Source: NCED01 sp035493955 (lineage in GTDB: Bacteria; Pseudomonadota; Alphaproteobacteria; Caulobacterales; Caulobacteraceae). From it: a stretch of 64,000 nt of DNA. Location: the NCBI GenBank assembly GCA_035493955.1, contig DATJHI010000036.1, positions 265,154-329,153 of the forward strand, written 5' to 3'. The notes under the pieces were generated by a model that made no database searches, was not told the DNA's origin, and worked only from the letters and a program-made list of their open reading frames with translations. Position 1 is the first letter of the stretch. Each line of letters opens with the position of its first letter. This document shows positions 10,345 to 20,542 of the stretch, piece after piece. A program made the position numbers and the translations under genes.

Positions 10345-10677
10345 ATGGGCACCGTCACCGTGGAAGTGAACTCCAGATCCTATGTGGTCGGCTGCGAGGA
10401 CGGCCAGGAGGCCCATGTCGAGGCCCTGGCCCGCCTGTTCGACGAACAGGTGCGCGAGGTCGGATCCCAGGTCGGCCAGGTCGGCGAGCTGCGCCTGTTC
10501 CTGATGGCGGCCCTCCTCGGCGCCGACGAGCTGGCCGACGCCCGCACCCGGCTGGCGGAGGCCGAGGCCGACCTCGAACGCTTCCGGGCCGACGAGGCCG
10601 CCGCCAGCGCGCGCGCGGCCGCGGCCCTGGAAGCCGCCGCCTTGCGGATCGAGGCCCTGGCCGAGCGCACGGGCTAA
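10345..10677 (+). CDS. zapA: Cell division protein ZapA
   Basis: 110 residues. ZapA binds and bundles FtsZ protofilaments at the division ring. The N-terminal globular part (VTVEVNSRSYVVGCEDGQE, then HVEALARLFDEQV) is the ZapA signature, and the C-terminal half is a coiled coil (LTRLAEAEADLERF region) that in studied members mediates tetramerisation. Overlap is absent but the gap to DUF4164 is four bases. Downstream, a hairpin at 10705-10730 separates it from priA; the usual 6S RNA position after zapA is too short here to hold one. Confidence 0.9.
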   Translation: MGTVTVEVNSRSYVVGCEDGQEAHVEALARLFDEQVREVGSQVGQVGELRLFLMAALLGADELADARTRLAEAEADLERFRADEAAASARAAAALEAAALRIEALAERTG

Positions 10678-10704
10678 AGCCCTCCTTTTCCCAATCGCGC
10701 GTCC

Positions 10705-10730
10705 GCCTTCTCCCCCGGCGGGGAGAAGGC
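10705..10730. repeat. Palindromic intergenic repeat (CCTTCTCCCC type)
   Basis: GCCTTCTCCCC at 10705-10715 and GGGGAGAAGGC at 10720-10730 form an 11-bp perfect stem with a 4-base loop between zapA and priA. Related palindromes occur at 52453-52475 and, in shortened form, at 18871-18892. No T-tract follows, so it is a weak terminator candidate at best. Confidence 0.7.
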
Positions 10731-10739
10731 TACCTATGA

Positions 10740-12908
10740 ATGTCCATGGCCCTGGTCGCGCGCGTCATCCTGCCTTTGCCTCTGCCCGAGGCCTTCGACT
10801 ACCTGGTCCCCGAAGGCATGGCCTTGGCGGTGGGCGACCATGTGGTCGCGCCGCTCGGTCCCCGGCGGGTGCGCGGGGTGGTGGCTGAACTGGGCGAACG
10901 TCCCGGGATCAATCGTCCGCTCAAGGCCCTGATCGGCCAGGTCGACGATCCGCCCGTGCCGGCCGGCGTCCTGGCCTTCGTGGAGTGGGCGGCGCGCTAC
11001 GCCTGCGAACCGCCGGGCGAGGCCCTGGCCATGGCGTTGCGCGGGCTCAGGGCCGCCCCGCCCAAACCCGAGCGACTGGTCGCCCCGACCGGTTCGGCGC
11101 CGACGCGCGCCACCCCGGCCCGCCACCTGGCGATGGAGGCCGCCGCCTTGGGGCCGATGCGGGCCGTCGACCTGGCCCGGGCGGCGGGGGTTTCGGCCGG
11201 CGTGGTCAAGGGACTGGTCGACGACGGCGCCCTCTGCTGGATCGAGCAGGCGCGCGAGGCCGGTTTCGGCGAGCCCGACCCGGCCCTACCCGGCCCTAAG
11301 CTCAATCCCAGCCAGAAGGCCGCGGCCGCCGTCCTGGTCGACATGGTCCGGGGGGGCGGATTCCAGGCCGCCCTGCTCGACGGGATCACCGGTTCGGGCA
11401 AGACCGAGGTCTATCTGGAGGCCGCGGCGGCCGCCCTCGCCGCCGACCCCGCCGCCCAGGTGCTGATCCTGCTGCCCGAGATCGCCCTGACCCAGGCGGT
11501 GATCGCCCGGGTCGAGGCCCGCTTCGGGGCCGCGCCGGCGGAATGGCATTCGGGGGTCTCGCCTCCCCGGCGCCGGCGGGTCTGGGAGGCGGTGGCCACG
11601 GGGGATTGCCGGGTGGTGGTGGGCGCCCGTTCGGCCCTGTTCCTGCCCTTCGCCAGGCTTCGCCTGATAGTCGTCGACGAAGAGCACGACGGCTCGTTCA
11701 AGCAGGAGGAGGGCTTCATCTACCACGCCCGCGACCTGGCGGTGGCCCGGGCCAAGATCGAAGGGGCGTCGGTGGTGCTGTCGTCGGCGACGCCTTCGCT
11801 GGAGAGCATCTGGAACGCCCAGACCGGCCGCTACCGCTGGCTGAAGCTGAACGCCCGGCACGGGGCGGCGCGTCTGCCGGACATCGCCCTGGTCGACATG
11901 CGCGAACAGCCTCCCGAGGCCGGGCGCTGGCTGTCGCCGGTCCTGGCCAGGGCCATGGTGGAGACCTTTGCGGCGGGCGAGCAGAGCCTGCTGTTCCTGA
12001 ACCGCCGGGGTTACGCCCCCCTTGTGCTGTGCCGGGCCTGCGGCGAGCGGATGACCTCGCCGGAGAGCCAGTCCTGGTTGGTCGAGCACCGTTATTCCGG
12101 CCGGCTGGTCTGCCATCTGACCGGCTGGTCCATGCCCAAGCCCAAGGCCTGTCCCCACTGCGGGGCCCACGACAGCCTGGTCTCGATCGGGCCGGGGGTC
12201 GAGCGGCTGGAGGAGGAGGCGCGCATCCTGCTCCCCGAGGCGCGGATCGCCGTGTTCTCTTCCGACACGGTTCCGGACGCCGAGGCCGCGCGCGCCCTGA
12301 TCCGCCGCATGGCCGAGGGCGAGATCGACGTGCTGGTGGCTACCCAGGCGGCGGCCAAGGGCCACAACTTCCCGCACCTGACCCTGGTCGGGGTGGTGGA
12401 TGCGGACCTTGGTCTGCGCGGCGGCGACCTCAGGGCGGCCGAGCGCACCTATCAGCTCCTGGCCCAGGCCACGGGGCGGGCGGGCCGGGCGGAGCGCCAG
12501 GGGCGGGCCTTGATCCAGACCTATGCGCCGGAGCACGCGGTGATGCAGGCGCTGAAGGCCCAGGACCGCGACGCCTTCCTCGCGGCGGAAGGCCTGCAAC
12601 GCGAGGGCGCGGGCCTGCCGCCTTATGGCCGCCTCGCCGCCCTGATCGCGTCCTCGGCCGACGCGGAGGCGCTGGAGAACTTCTGCCGGGCCTTGGCCGC
12701 CGCCGTCCCCAACGCCGAGGGGCTGGAGGTCTATGGCCCCGCCGACGCCCCGCTCGCCCTGGTGCGCGGACGGCGCCGCAAGCGCTTCCTGGTCCGGGCC
12801 GACCGCACGGTGGACCTGCAGGCCTTCCTTGGCAGCTGGCGGGCGCGGGTGAAGGTTCCGGGCGCCGTGCGCCTGACCATCGACGTGGATCCGTACAGTT
12901 TCCTCTAG
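10740..12908 (+). CDS. priA: Primosomal replication protein N' (PriA helicase)
   Basis: 722 residues. PriA reloads DnaB at stalled forks. The DNA-binding N-terminal domain, Walker A LDGITGSGKTEVY (about 213-225) and DEEHD box are complete. In the zinc region the pair C431/C434 and the pair C471/C474 are kept, but positions that are cysteine in E. coli PriA are Ser440, Ser443 and Thr461, leaving only C458 of the second site. One of the two zinc sites is therefore lost. ATG at 10740 or 10746 are both possible; GGAGAAGG of the upstream palindrome is the nearest ribosome-like sequence. Confidence 0.95.
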   Translation: MSMALVARVILPLPLPEAFDYLVPEGMALAVGDHVVAPLGPRRVRGVVAELGERPGINRPLKALIGQVDDPPVPAGVLAFVEWAARYACEPPGEALAMALRGLRAAPPKPERLVAPTGSAPTRATPARHLAMEAAALGPMRAVDLARAAGVSAGVVKGLVDDGALCWIEQAREAGFGEPDPALPGPKLNPSQKAAAAVLVDMVRGGGFQAALLDGITGSGKTEVYLEAAAAALAADPAAQVLILLPEIALTQAVIARVEARFGAAPAEWHSGVSPPRRRRVWEAVATGDCRVVVGARSALFLPFARLRLIVVDEEHDGSFKQEEGFIYHARDLAVARAKIEGASVVLSSATPSLESIWNAQTGRYRWLKLNARHGAARLPDIALVDMREQPPEAGRWLSPVLARAMVETFAAGEQSLLFLNRRGYAPLVLCRACGERMTSPESQSWLVEHRYSGRLVCHLTGWSMPKPKACPHCGAHDSLVSIGPGVERLEEEARILLPEARIAVFSSDTVPDAEAARALIRRMAEGEIDVLVATQAAAKGHNFPHLTLVGVVDADLGLRGGDLRAAERTYQLLAQATGRAGRAERQGRALIQTYAPEHAVMQALKAQDRDAFLAAEGLQREGAGLPPYGRLAALIASSADAEALENFCRALAAAVPNAEGLEVYGPADAPLALVRGRRRKRFLVRADRTVDLQAFLGSWRARVKVPGAVRLTIDVDPYSFL

Positions 12909-12974
12909 CGGTCGAGGCGGGAAGGTGGCGAGGCGGCGCGGGCCCCGCTACAACCTGCCAAACGGGAGCGGTCC

Positions 12975-13628
12975 ATGCAGCTTTTCCTCGACACCGCCGA
13001 CATCGGCCTCTTGCGCGAGCTTTCCGCCACCGGCCTGGTCGACGGGGTCACCACCAACCCCTCGATCATCGCCAAGGCGGGGAAGAACTTCCTCACCACC
13101 ATCGCCGAGATCTGCGAGGTCATTTCCGGCCCGGTCTCGGCCGAGGTGGCCGCCACCGACGCCGCCGCCATGCTGGCCGAGGGCGAGAAGCTGGCCCGGA
13201 TCGCCTCCAATGTGGTGGTCAAGGTGCCGCTCACCTGGGAAGGGTTGAAGACCACCCAGGCGCTCTCGGAACAGGGCATCCAGACCAACGTCACCCTGTG
13301 CTTCTCGGCGGTGCAGGCGATGATGGCGGCCAAGGCGGGCGCCACCTATGTCTCGCCCTTCATCGGCCGGCTGGACGACCATGGGGCCGACGGCATGGAC
13401 CTGATCCATGAGATCAGGGCGATCTACGACACCTATGATTTCGACACCGAGATCCTGGCGGCCTCGATCCGAAGTCCGGCCCATGTGAAGGCTGCAGCCC
13501 TCGCCGGGGCCGACTGTGCGACCATTCCGCCGACGGTCTTTCTTGACCTGGTAAAGCACCCCTTAACCGAAAAGGGTCTTGAAACTTTCATCAGCGATTG
13601 GGCGAAGACCGGCCAGTCCATCCTGTAA
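12975..13628 (+). CDS. Transaldolase, short fructose-6-phosphate aldolase-like type
   Basis: 217 residues, the decameric TalC/FSA-type of transaldolase. It begins MQLFLDTADI, has the family TTNPSIIAK loop (about 26-34), the Schiff-base lysine in VVVKVPL (K83) and SPFIGRLDD with C-terminal DCATIPP. Members of this size act as transaldolases or as fructose-6-phosphate aldolases; sequence alone does not decide. With tkt nearby (3 kb away) it fits the non-oxidative pentose phosphate pathway. ATG follows CGGGAGCGG. DUF484 starts 12 bases after the stop. Confidence 0.92.
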   Translation: MQLFLDTADIGLLRELSATGLVDGVTTNPSIIAKAGKNFLTTIAEICEVISGPVSAEVAATDAAAMLAEGEKLARIASNVVVKVPLTWEGLKTTQALSEQGIQTNVTLCFSAVQAMMAAKAGATYVSPFIGRLDDHGADGMDLIHEIRAIYDTYDFDTEILAASIRSPAHVKAAALAGADCATIPPTVFLDLVKHPLTEKGLETFISDWAKTGQSIL

Positions 13629-13639
13629 GGGCGGGGACG

Positions 13640-14311
13640 ATGAACGGGGCGAGCGAAAACGAAACCACCGACTGGTCGGCGATCCGGGCTCAGATCCTGG
13701 CCGATCCGGCCCGGCTGCGCGAGGACGAGACCCTGCTGCAGGCCTTGGGCCTGAAGCTCGAGCACGCCAATGTGCTGGAATTCGGTCCCGCCGCCCTGGC
13801 TCGGCTCGAGGCGGCCCGCACCCGCGAGATGACGGCCCGCCAGGAGATCGAGTCGGTCGCCCGCGCCAACTTCGCCGCCCAGGCCCAGACCCACGCCATG
13901 GCCGTGGACCTTTTGGAATCCCGCAACAATTCCGACCTGGCCCGCCGGGTCGACGAGGGCGCCCGCGCCCGTTTCGGCGTGGTCGCCGGCTCGATCTGCG
14001 TCGAAGGCCCGGGCCCCGCCCCGTTCGGCTGGCGCTCCCTGCCGTCGGGGCTTCTGGATCTGCTGATCGGTCCGGACGCCCTGGCTCGGATGGGCCCGTG
14101 CGGCGGGGCGGCCGAATTGTTCGGGGAGGCGGCGGCTGCGGTGAAGACCGCCGCCCTGGTCCGGATGAGCCTTTGGTCGCCGGCGCGGACCGGCGTGCTG
14201 GCCTTCGGATCGGCCGACCCGGACGGCTTCACCCCCGACATGGGCGCCGAGCTGGTGGCCTTCCTCGCCCGCGTGGTCGAACGCACCGCCGAGCGATGGC
14301 CGGCGATCTAG
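13640..14311 (+). CDS. DUF484 family protein (GAF-like)
   Basis: 223 residues. The N-terminal helix pair includes FLxxNPELL-like IRAQILADPARLREDETLL, and the rest is a GAF-like fold with the DUF484 pattern of ending in FLARVVERTAERW. Function is unknown in the family. It overlaps the xerC start by 16 bases, the same gene order seen in many proteobacteria, so it is translated with the recombinase. Start ATG at 13640 is preferred over the one at 13598, which lies inside the transaldolase gene. Confidence 0.85.
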   Translation: MNGASENETTDWSAIRAQILADPARLREDETLLQALGLKLEHANVLEFGPAALARLEAARTREMTARQEIESVARANFAAQAQTHAMAVDLLESRNNSDLARRVDEGARARFGVVAGSICVEGPGPAPFGWRSLPSGLLDLLIGPDALARMGPCGGAAELFGEAAAAVKTAALVRMSLWSPARTGVLAFGSADPDGFTPDMGAELVAFLARVVERTAERWPAI

Positions 14312-15249
14312 CCGCCGCCGCGCCGGCCCCCGCCGCCCCGGCCGAGGAGGCGCTGGTCGCCTGGCTGCACCACCTGACCCACGAGCGCCGGGCGTCCCTG
14401 CGCACTGTCGAATCCTACGGCGCCAATCTGCGCGCCTTCCTGGCGTTCCTGGGCGCCCATCTGGGGGGCGCGCCCAGCCTCGCCAGCCTGGGCGAGGTCG
14501 GCGCGGCCGACCTGCGCGCCTATCTCGCCTCGCGCCGGAGCGGGCGGCGGCCCCTGTCGCCCCGTTCTCTGAGCCAGAGCCTGTCCTCGATCCGCTCCTT
14601 CTATCGCTGGCTCGACCGCCGCTGCGGGGTGGCCAATCCCGCCATCGCCCTTGTGCGCGGACCCCGGGTCAAGCCGTCCTTGCCGCGGCCGGTTTCGGTG
14701 GACCACGCCTTCGGCCTGATCGAGGAGGCCGAAAGCGATCCGGACCGCGAGGGCTGGGAAGCCGCCCGGGATGCGGCGGTCCTGACCCTGCTCTACGGTT
14801 GCGGCCTGCGGATTTCCGAGGGCCTGTCGCTGAAGCGGGGCGACGCGCCCTTGGGCGACTCGCTGCGCATCCTCGGCAAGGGCCGCAAGGTCCGGATCGC
14901 GCCGGTGCTGCCGGCTACGCAGCGGGCGGTGGCGGCCTATCTGGCCGTGGCCCCGTTCGGCCCCGATCCCGCAGCGCCGCTGTTCCGGGCCAAGCGGGGC
15001 GGCCCTTTGACCCCGCGGCATGTCCAGGCGCTGATGCAGAAGCTGCGGGGCCGGCTGGGCCTGCCCGACAGCGCCACGCCCCACGCCCTGCGCCACGCCT
15101 TCGCCACCCACCTGCTGGGAGAGGGGGCGGACCTGCGCACCATCCAGGAGCTGCTGGGCCACGCCTCGCTATCGACCACCCAGAAATACACCGCCGTCGA
15201 CGCGGCCGGGCTGATGGCCATCTATGGCAAGGCCCACCCCCATGCTTGA
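14296..15249 (+). CDS. xerC: Tyrosine recombinase XerC
   Basis: 317-residue site-specific recombinase that with XerD resolves chromosome dimers at dif during division. The N-terminal SAM-like DNA-binding domain covers about 18-115. The catalytic set is complete: R172 in GLRISE, K195 in LGKGRKVR, H263 and R266 in HALRHAFATHLL, H289 in LGHASL and nucleophile Y298 in TTQKYT. It is chromosomal, next to DUF484 and not beside any integrase cargo or direct repeats, so it is XerC and not a phage integrase. XerD is not in the window. Confidence 0.93.
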   Translation: MAGDLAAAAPAPAAPAEEALVAWLHHLTHERRASLRTVESYGANLRAFLAFLGAHLGGAPSLASLGEVGAADLRAYLASRRSGRRPLSPRSLSQSLSSIRSFYRWLDRRCGVANPAIALVRGPRVKPSLPRPVSVDHAFGLIEEAESDPDREGWEAARDAAVLTLLYGCGLRISEGLSLKRGDAPLGDSLRILGKGRKVRIAPVLPATQRAVAAYLAVAPFGPDPAAPLFRAKRGGPLTPRHVQALMQKLRGRLGLPDSATPHALRHAFATHLLGEGADLRTIQELLGHASLSTTQKYTAVDAAGLMAIYGKAHPHA

Positions 15250-15330
15250 GGCCTATGCGCTCGGCCCGACGTCCTTGGGACATGGCCCCGTCGGCGGTAT
15301 GGATTGGCACCTTAACCGGCGGGACTTCCC

Positions 15331-15897
15331 ATGGCACACGACGCGGCGCTCGAGGCGCACGAACAGCACGAGCGGGCCGAGGAAGCCGTCCACGCCCACG
15401 ACCCCTTCGTGTCCCGGGTCTCCATCACCATCGCCGTGCTGGCCCTGTTCGCGGCCACGACCAGCAGCCTGGAGAACCTGGAGGCGGGCGCGGCCATCAC
15501 CAGCTCCAGCGAGGCGGTCCTGGCCCAGGACAAGGCGACCGACGCCTGGGGCGAATATCAGGCCGACAGCCTGAAGCGTCACATCTATGGCATCGCCGCC
15601 GACCAGGGCGGTTCCAACGCCGGGCGTTACCGGGACACTTCCGCAAAGGAACAGGCCAGCCAGAAGCAGATCCAGGCCGAGGCCAAGGCGGACGAGGGCG
15701 AGCGGGACAAGCTCTTGAAGGTCAGCCGGACCCACGAGGGTCGCCACCACTGGCTGACGGGAGCGGCGACCCTGCTCGAGATCGCCATCGCCATCTGCAC
15801 CGTCGCCATCATCACCCGGCGGCGGCTGTTCTGGATCAGCTCCATCGGCCTTGGCCTGATGGGTTTGGTGCTGTTCGCCGGCGCCTATCTGGCCTGA
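15331..15897 (+). CDS. DUF4337 family membrane protein
   Basis: 188 residues with three hydrophobic segments: ITIAVLALFAATTSSLENL near 33-51, then two close to the C-terminus (ATLLEIAIAICTVAII and ISSIGLGLMGLVLF). Between them lies a long hydrophilic helical stretch with glutamine and lysine rich sequence (DTSAKEQASQKQIQAEAKAD). This is the DUF4337 layout. An N-terminal His/Glu-rich piece (HEQHERAEEAVHAHD) could bind metal, a guess. No function is known. It stands alone between xerC and the convergent NfeD gene. Confidence 0.8.
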   Translation: MAHDAALEAHEQHERAEEAVHAHDPFVSRVSITIAVLALFAATTSSLENLEAGAAITSSSEAVLAQDKATDAWGEYQADSLKRHIYGIAADQGGSNAGRYRDTSAKEQASQKQIQAEAKADEGERDKLLKVSRTHEGRHHWLTGAATLLEIAIAICTVAIITRRRLFWISSIGLGLMGLVLFAGAYLA

Positions 15898-15907
15898 CGG
15901 CGCGAGG

Positions 15908-16372
15908 TCATCCCCGCGAGGCGGGGCGGACCTGCAGGCGGCCCCCGTCCAGCACCCGGGCGACCTCTATCCTGTCTCCCTCGACGAGGGCTGCATCGCC
16001 CTCGACCTCGGCCGCCCATTCCTTGCCGTCGACGAAGACCCGGCCCTGGCCGCGGTCGAAGGCCGCGACCGCCGCGCCGTGACGCCCGACCAGGCGGTGA
16101 TGCGGGTCGTTGATGTCGGGGCCGACCTGTTCGGGCCGTCTGAGCCAGCGGCGGCCGGCATAGGTCGTGGCTATGGTCAGGCCGGCGAACAGCACGAAGT
16201 CCCATCCCGCAGATCCGACGCCGGCCAGGGTCAGGATGGCGACGACGCCGGCGGAACCGGCGGGCCAAAGCAGGTAGCCTGTCCCCGTGGCCACCTCGAC
16301 GGCGAGCAGGACCGCGGCGACCCCGACCCACCACCAGACCGCATGCGCCAGATAGAGGCCGACCAGGTCCAT
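15908..16372 (-). CDS. NfeD family membrane protein
   Basis: 154 residues: two or three N-terminal transmembrane segments (WWWVGVAAVLLAVEVATG, GVVAILTLAGV, FVLFAGLTIATTYAG) and a C-terminal OB-like domain (about 90-150) with HGAAVAAFDRGQGRVFVDGKEW. This is the short NfeD1b type, lacking the ClpP-like protease domain. Four bases separate it from the upstream SPFH gene, the standard operon of these two, thought to form membrane microdomain complexes. Confidence 0.88.
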   Translation of the reverse strand: MDLVGLYLAHAVWWWVGVAAVLLAVEVATGTGYLLWPAGSAGVVAILTLAGVGSAGWDFVLFAGLTIATTYAGRRWLRRPEQVGPDINDPHHRLVGRHGAAVAAFDRGQGRVFVDGKEWAAEVEGDAALVEGDRIEVARVLDGGRLQVRPASRG

Positions 16373-16376
16373 CGGC

Positions 16377-17333
16377 TCAGGCCGTCGGCGGAACGGCGGA
16401 ACGGGACGGCGGCGCCGAAGGCGGAGCGTCCTTCTGCACCGACTTCAACAGTTCGCCGACCCCCGCCAACGAGCCGACCAGGGCGCCCATCTCGGCCGGC
16501 ACGATCACCGTCTTCTGTTGCGGCGAGGCGGCCAGCTTGGCGAAGGCGTCGACGTATTTCTGGGCGATGAAGTAGTTGATGGCGTTGACGCTGCCGCTCT
16601 CGATCGCCTCGGACACCACCTTGGTGGCCTGGGCTTCGGCCCCGGCGGCGCGTTCGCGGGCCTCGGCGTCGCGGAAGGCGGCTTCGCGGCGACCTTCCGC
16701 TTCCAGGATCGCCGCCTGTTTCGAGCCCTCGGCCCGGGCGATCTGGGCCTGCTTCTCCCCGTCGGCCTCGGTGATCACCGCCCGGCGCTCGCGCTCGGCC
16801 TTCATCTGGCGGGCCATGGCGTTGGTGATGTCCGGCGGCGGCTGCAGGTCCTTGATCTCGATCCGCGCCACCTTCACCCCCCAGGGGCCGGTGGCGGCGT
16901 CGATGACGCTCAGCAGCCGCGAATTGATCTGGTCCCGTTCGGCCAACACCTGGTCCAGCTCCATCGAGCCGACCACGGTGCGCAGGTTGGTCATGGTCAG
17001 CTGGGTGATCGAGGCCGGCAGGTTGGTGATCCGGTAGGCCGCGGCCGCCGCGTCCATCACCTGGATGAAGACGATGGCGTCGACCTTCACCCCGACGTTG
17101 TCCTTGGTGATCACCTCCTGCGAGGGGACGTCCAGCATCTGCTCCATCATGTTGATCTTGCGACCGACGCCCTCGACGAAAGGAGTCAGGATGGTGATGC
17201 CCGGACGGATGGTGCGGGTGTAGCGGCCGAACCGCTCGACGGTGAACTCGTAGCCCTGCGGCACGACCCGGATCGACCGCAATACGACGAAGCCGGCCAG
17301 CACCAGGAGCGCGATGATCACGATGGACGGCAT
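16377..17333 (-). CDS. SPFH/Band 7 family protein (stomatin/QmcA-like)
   Basis: 318 residues: one N-terminal membrane anchor (IVIIALLVLAGFVVL), a Band 7 domain (IRVVPQGYEFTVERFGRYT onward, to about 180), then a long coiled coil rich in Ala, Glu and Arg (KAERERRAVITEADGEKQAQ region) and a proline-rich tail. This is the QmcA/stomatin-like type, cytoplasmic-facing or periplasmic depending on topology. Paired with NfeD immediately downstream. Separated by 82 bases from lpdA, in the same direction, so it could be a distal part of the suc transcript. Confidence 0.9.
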   Translation of the reverse strand: MPSIVIIALLVLAGFVVLRSIRVVPQGYEFTVERFGRYTRTIRPGITILTPFVEGVGRKINMMEQMLDVPSQEVITKDNVGVKVDAIVFIQVMDAAAAAYRITNLPASITQLTMTNLRTVVGSMELDQVLAERDQINSRLLSVIDAATGPWGVKVARIEIKDLQPPPDITNAMARQMKAERERRAVITEADGEKQAQIARAEGSKQAAILEAEGRREAAFRDAEARERAAGAEAQATKVVSEAIESGSVNAINYFIAQKYVDAFAKLAASPQQKTVIVPAEMGALVGSLAGVGELLKSVQKDAPPSAPPSRSAVPPTA

Positions 17334-17415
17334 GGATCGTTTCCCCCTCCGCGGAAGGGGAGACTAGACCGCGAACGGTGACGAGTTAAAGCCGCCTTTT
17401 GGATTGGCCCGCGGA

Positions 17416-18813
<1,398 letters not shown>

Positions 18814-18870
18814 GGTCCGTTCTCTGCTCCGGGGGGCCAAGAGCGCCCCCTCAGTCCGCTTCCGCGGACA

Positions 18871-18944
18871 GCTCCCCCGCGTGCGGGGGAGCAGGGATTT
18901 GCGTCTCCTCCCCCGCCAGGCAGGGGAGGCGGCCCTTCAGGGCC
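18871..18944. repeat. Tandem GC palindromes between sucB and lpdA
   Basis: Three hairpins follow one another: GCTCCCCCGC/GCGGGGGAGC (18871-18892, 10-bp arms, 2-base loop), CCTCCCC/GGGGAGG (18907-18929) and GGCCC/GGGCC (18931-18944). The first resembles the GGGGAGAAGG palindromes elsewhere in the window. In the minus-strand suc transcript they would form a structured spacer between sucB and lpdA. Confidence 0.6.
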
Positions 18945-18962
18945 GGAAGGGGTGTCGCCGCG

Positions 18963-20477
18963 CTACAGATCCAAGATCATCCGCTGCGGATCCTCGATAG
19001 CGTTCTTGACCGAGACCAGGAAGGTCACCGCCTCCTTCCCGTCGACGACCCGGTGGTCGTAGGACAGGGCGAGGTACATCATCGGCCGGATCACCACCTG
19101 ACCGTTCACCGCCACCGGCCGCTGCACGATGTTGTGCATGCCGAGGATTCCGGACTGGGGCGCGTTGAGGATCGGCGTCGACAGCAGGGAGCCGTATACG
19201 CCCCCGTTGGTGATGGTGAAGGTGCCGCCTTGCATCTCGTCGATGGACAGGGTCCCGTCGCGGGCCTTCTTGCCGAGCTCGCCGATGGTCTTTTCGATCT
19301 CGGCCAGGCTCATGGCGTCGGCGTCGCGGACCACCGGGACCACAAGGCCGCGGTCGGTGCCGACCGCCACGCCCATGTCGTAGTGGTTCTTGTAGATCAG
19401 GTCCTGACCGTCGATCTCGGCGTTGACGGCCGGGATCTCCTTGAGCGCCTGGATGCAGGCCTTCACGAAGAAGCTCATGAAGCCGAGCTTGACCCCGTGG
19501 CGCTTCTCGAACGCGTCCTTGTAGGTGTTACGCAGCGCCATGACCGCGCTCATGTCGACCTCGTTGAAGGTCGTCAGCATGGCCGCGGTGTTCTGGGCTT
19601 CCTTCAGCCGCCGGGCGATGGTCTGGCGTAGGCGGGTCATCCGCACCCTGTCCTCGCGTTCGTGGGCCGGGCGAGGTGCGGCGGCGACCGCGGGGACCGC
19701 CGGGGCCGCGGCCCGGGTCTCCAGGGCGGCCAGGGCGTCGCCCTTGGTGATGCGGCCGTCCTTGCCGGTTCCGGCGATGGCCGCCGGGTCGAGGTTGTTT
19801 TCGGTGGCGATGCGCTGGGCCGAGGGCATCAGGCCGACCGGCGCCGCCGAGGGGGCGGCCGGGGCGGCGGCCGGCGCCGAAGGGGCGGGGGCTGCGGCGG
19901 CGGCCGCGCCTGGCGCGACCTTGGCCAGGACCTGGTTCGGCTTCACCGTGGCGCCCTGGGGCGTGACGATCTCGGCCAGGACGCCATCGGCGGGGGCGGC
20001 GACTTCCACCGCCACCTTGTCGGTCTCGATCTCGACCAGGACCTCGTCCTTCTTCACCGCGTCGCCGGCCTTCTTGGTCCAGGCCCCGACGGTCCCCTCG
20101 GCTACGGACTCGCCCATGGCCGGTGTCTTGATCTCGATGACCGCGCCGCCGGCGGCGGGAGCGGCCTGGACCTTGGGGGCGGGGGCCGCGGCCTCGGCCT
20201 TGGCGGCCGGTTTGGCGGCGGCCGGAGCGGCAGTCGCGCCGGCGCCCTCGCCGACCACGCCAAGTCGGGCCCCGGCTTTCACGGTCGCGCCTTCCGGAGC
20301 GACGATCTGGATCAGAACCCCGTCGGAGGGGGCCGAGACCTCGAGATTGACCTTGTCGGTTTCGAGCTCGACCAGGACCTCGTCCTTCTTCACCGCGTCG
20401 CCGGTTTTCTTGGTCCAGCGGGCGACGGTCGCCTCGCTGACGGACTCGCCCAGCGCGGGCGTGACGATGTCGGCCAT
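18963..20477 (-). CDS. sucB: 2-Oxoglutarate dehydrogenase E2 (dihydrolipoyl succinyltransferase), two lipoyl domains
   Basis: 504 residues. Two N-terminal lipoyl domains each with the lipoylation motif: ETDKVN near residue 39-44 and ETDKVA near 152-157, each followed by an Ala/Pro-rich linker. Then an E3-binding domain (LMPSAQRIATENNLDPAAI) and the catalytic acyltransferase domain ending LSYDHRVVDGKEA with the active His and Asp. It transfers the succinyl group from E1 to CoA. Two lipoyl domains instead of the single one in E. coli SucB explain the length. Sits 65 bases after sucA and 149 before lpdA. Confidence 0.96.
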   Translation of the reverse strand: MADIVTPALGESVSEATVARWTKKTGDAVKKDEVLVELETDKVNLEVSAPSDGVLIQIVAPEGATVKAGARLGVVGEGAGATAAPAAAKPAAKAEAAAPAPKVQAAPAAGGAVIEIKTPAMGESVAEGTVGAWTKKAGDAVKKDEVLVEIETDKVAVEVAAPADGVLAEIVTPQGATVKPNQVLAKVAPGAAAAAAPAPSAPAAAPAAPSAAPVGLMPSAQRIATENNLDPAAIAGTGKDGRITKGDALAALETRAAAPAVPAVAAAPRPAHEREDRVRMTRLRQTIARRLKEAQNTAAMLTTFNEVDMSAVMALRNTYKDAFEKRHGVKLGFMSFFVKACIQALKEIPAVNAEIDGQDLIYKNHYDMGVAVGTDRGLVVPVVRDADAMSLAEIEKTIGELGKKARDGTLSIDEMQGGTFTITNGGVYGSLLSTPILNAPQSGILGMHNIVQRPVAVNGQVVIRPMMYLALSYDHRVVDGKEAVTFLVSVKNAIEDPQRMILDL

Positions 20478-20542
20478 AGGGTAAGCGCTCCTAGATCTTT
20501 TCTTTGGCTTCGCGCGGCTGCGCTTCTAAGCGTTTTAGAGCG

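Noticed and set aside
10678..10739. 6S RNA gene after zapA
   Set aside because: The gap is 62 bases and mostly the 11-bp palindrome; too short for 6S RNA.
14296..15249. Phage or island integrase
   Set aside because: The tyrosine recombinase is chromosomal XerC: typical length, DUF484 neighbour, no tRNA, attachment repeats or cargo.
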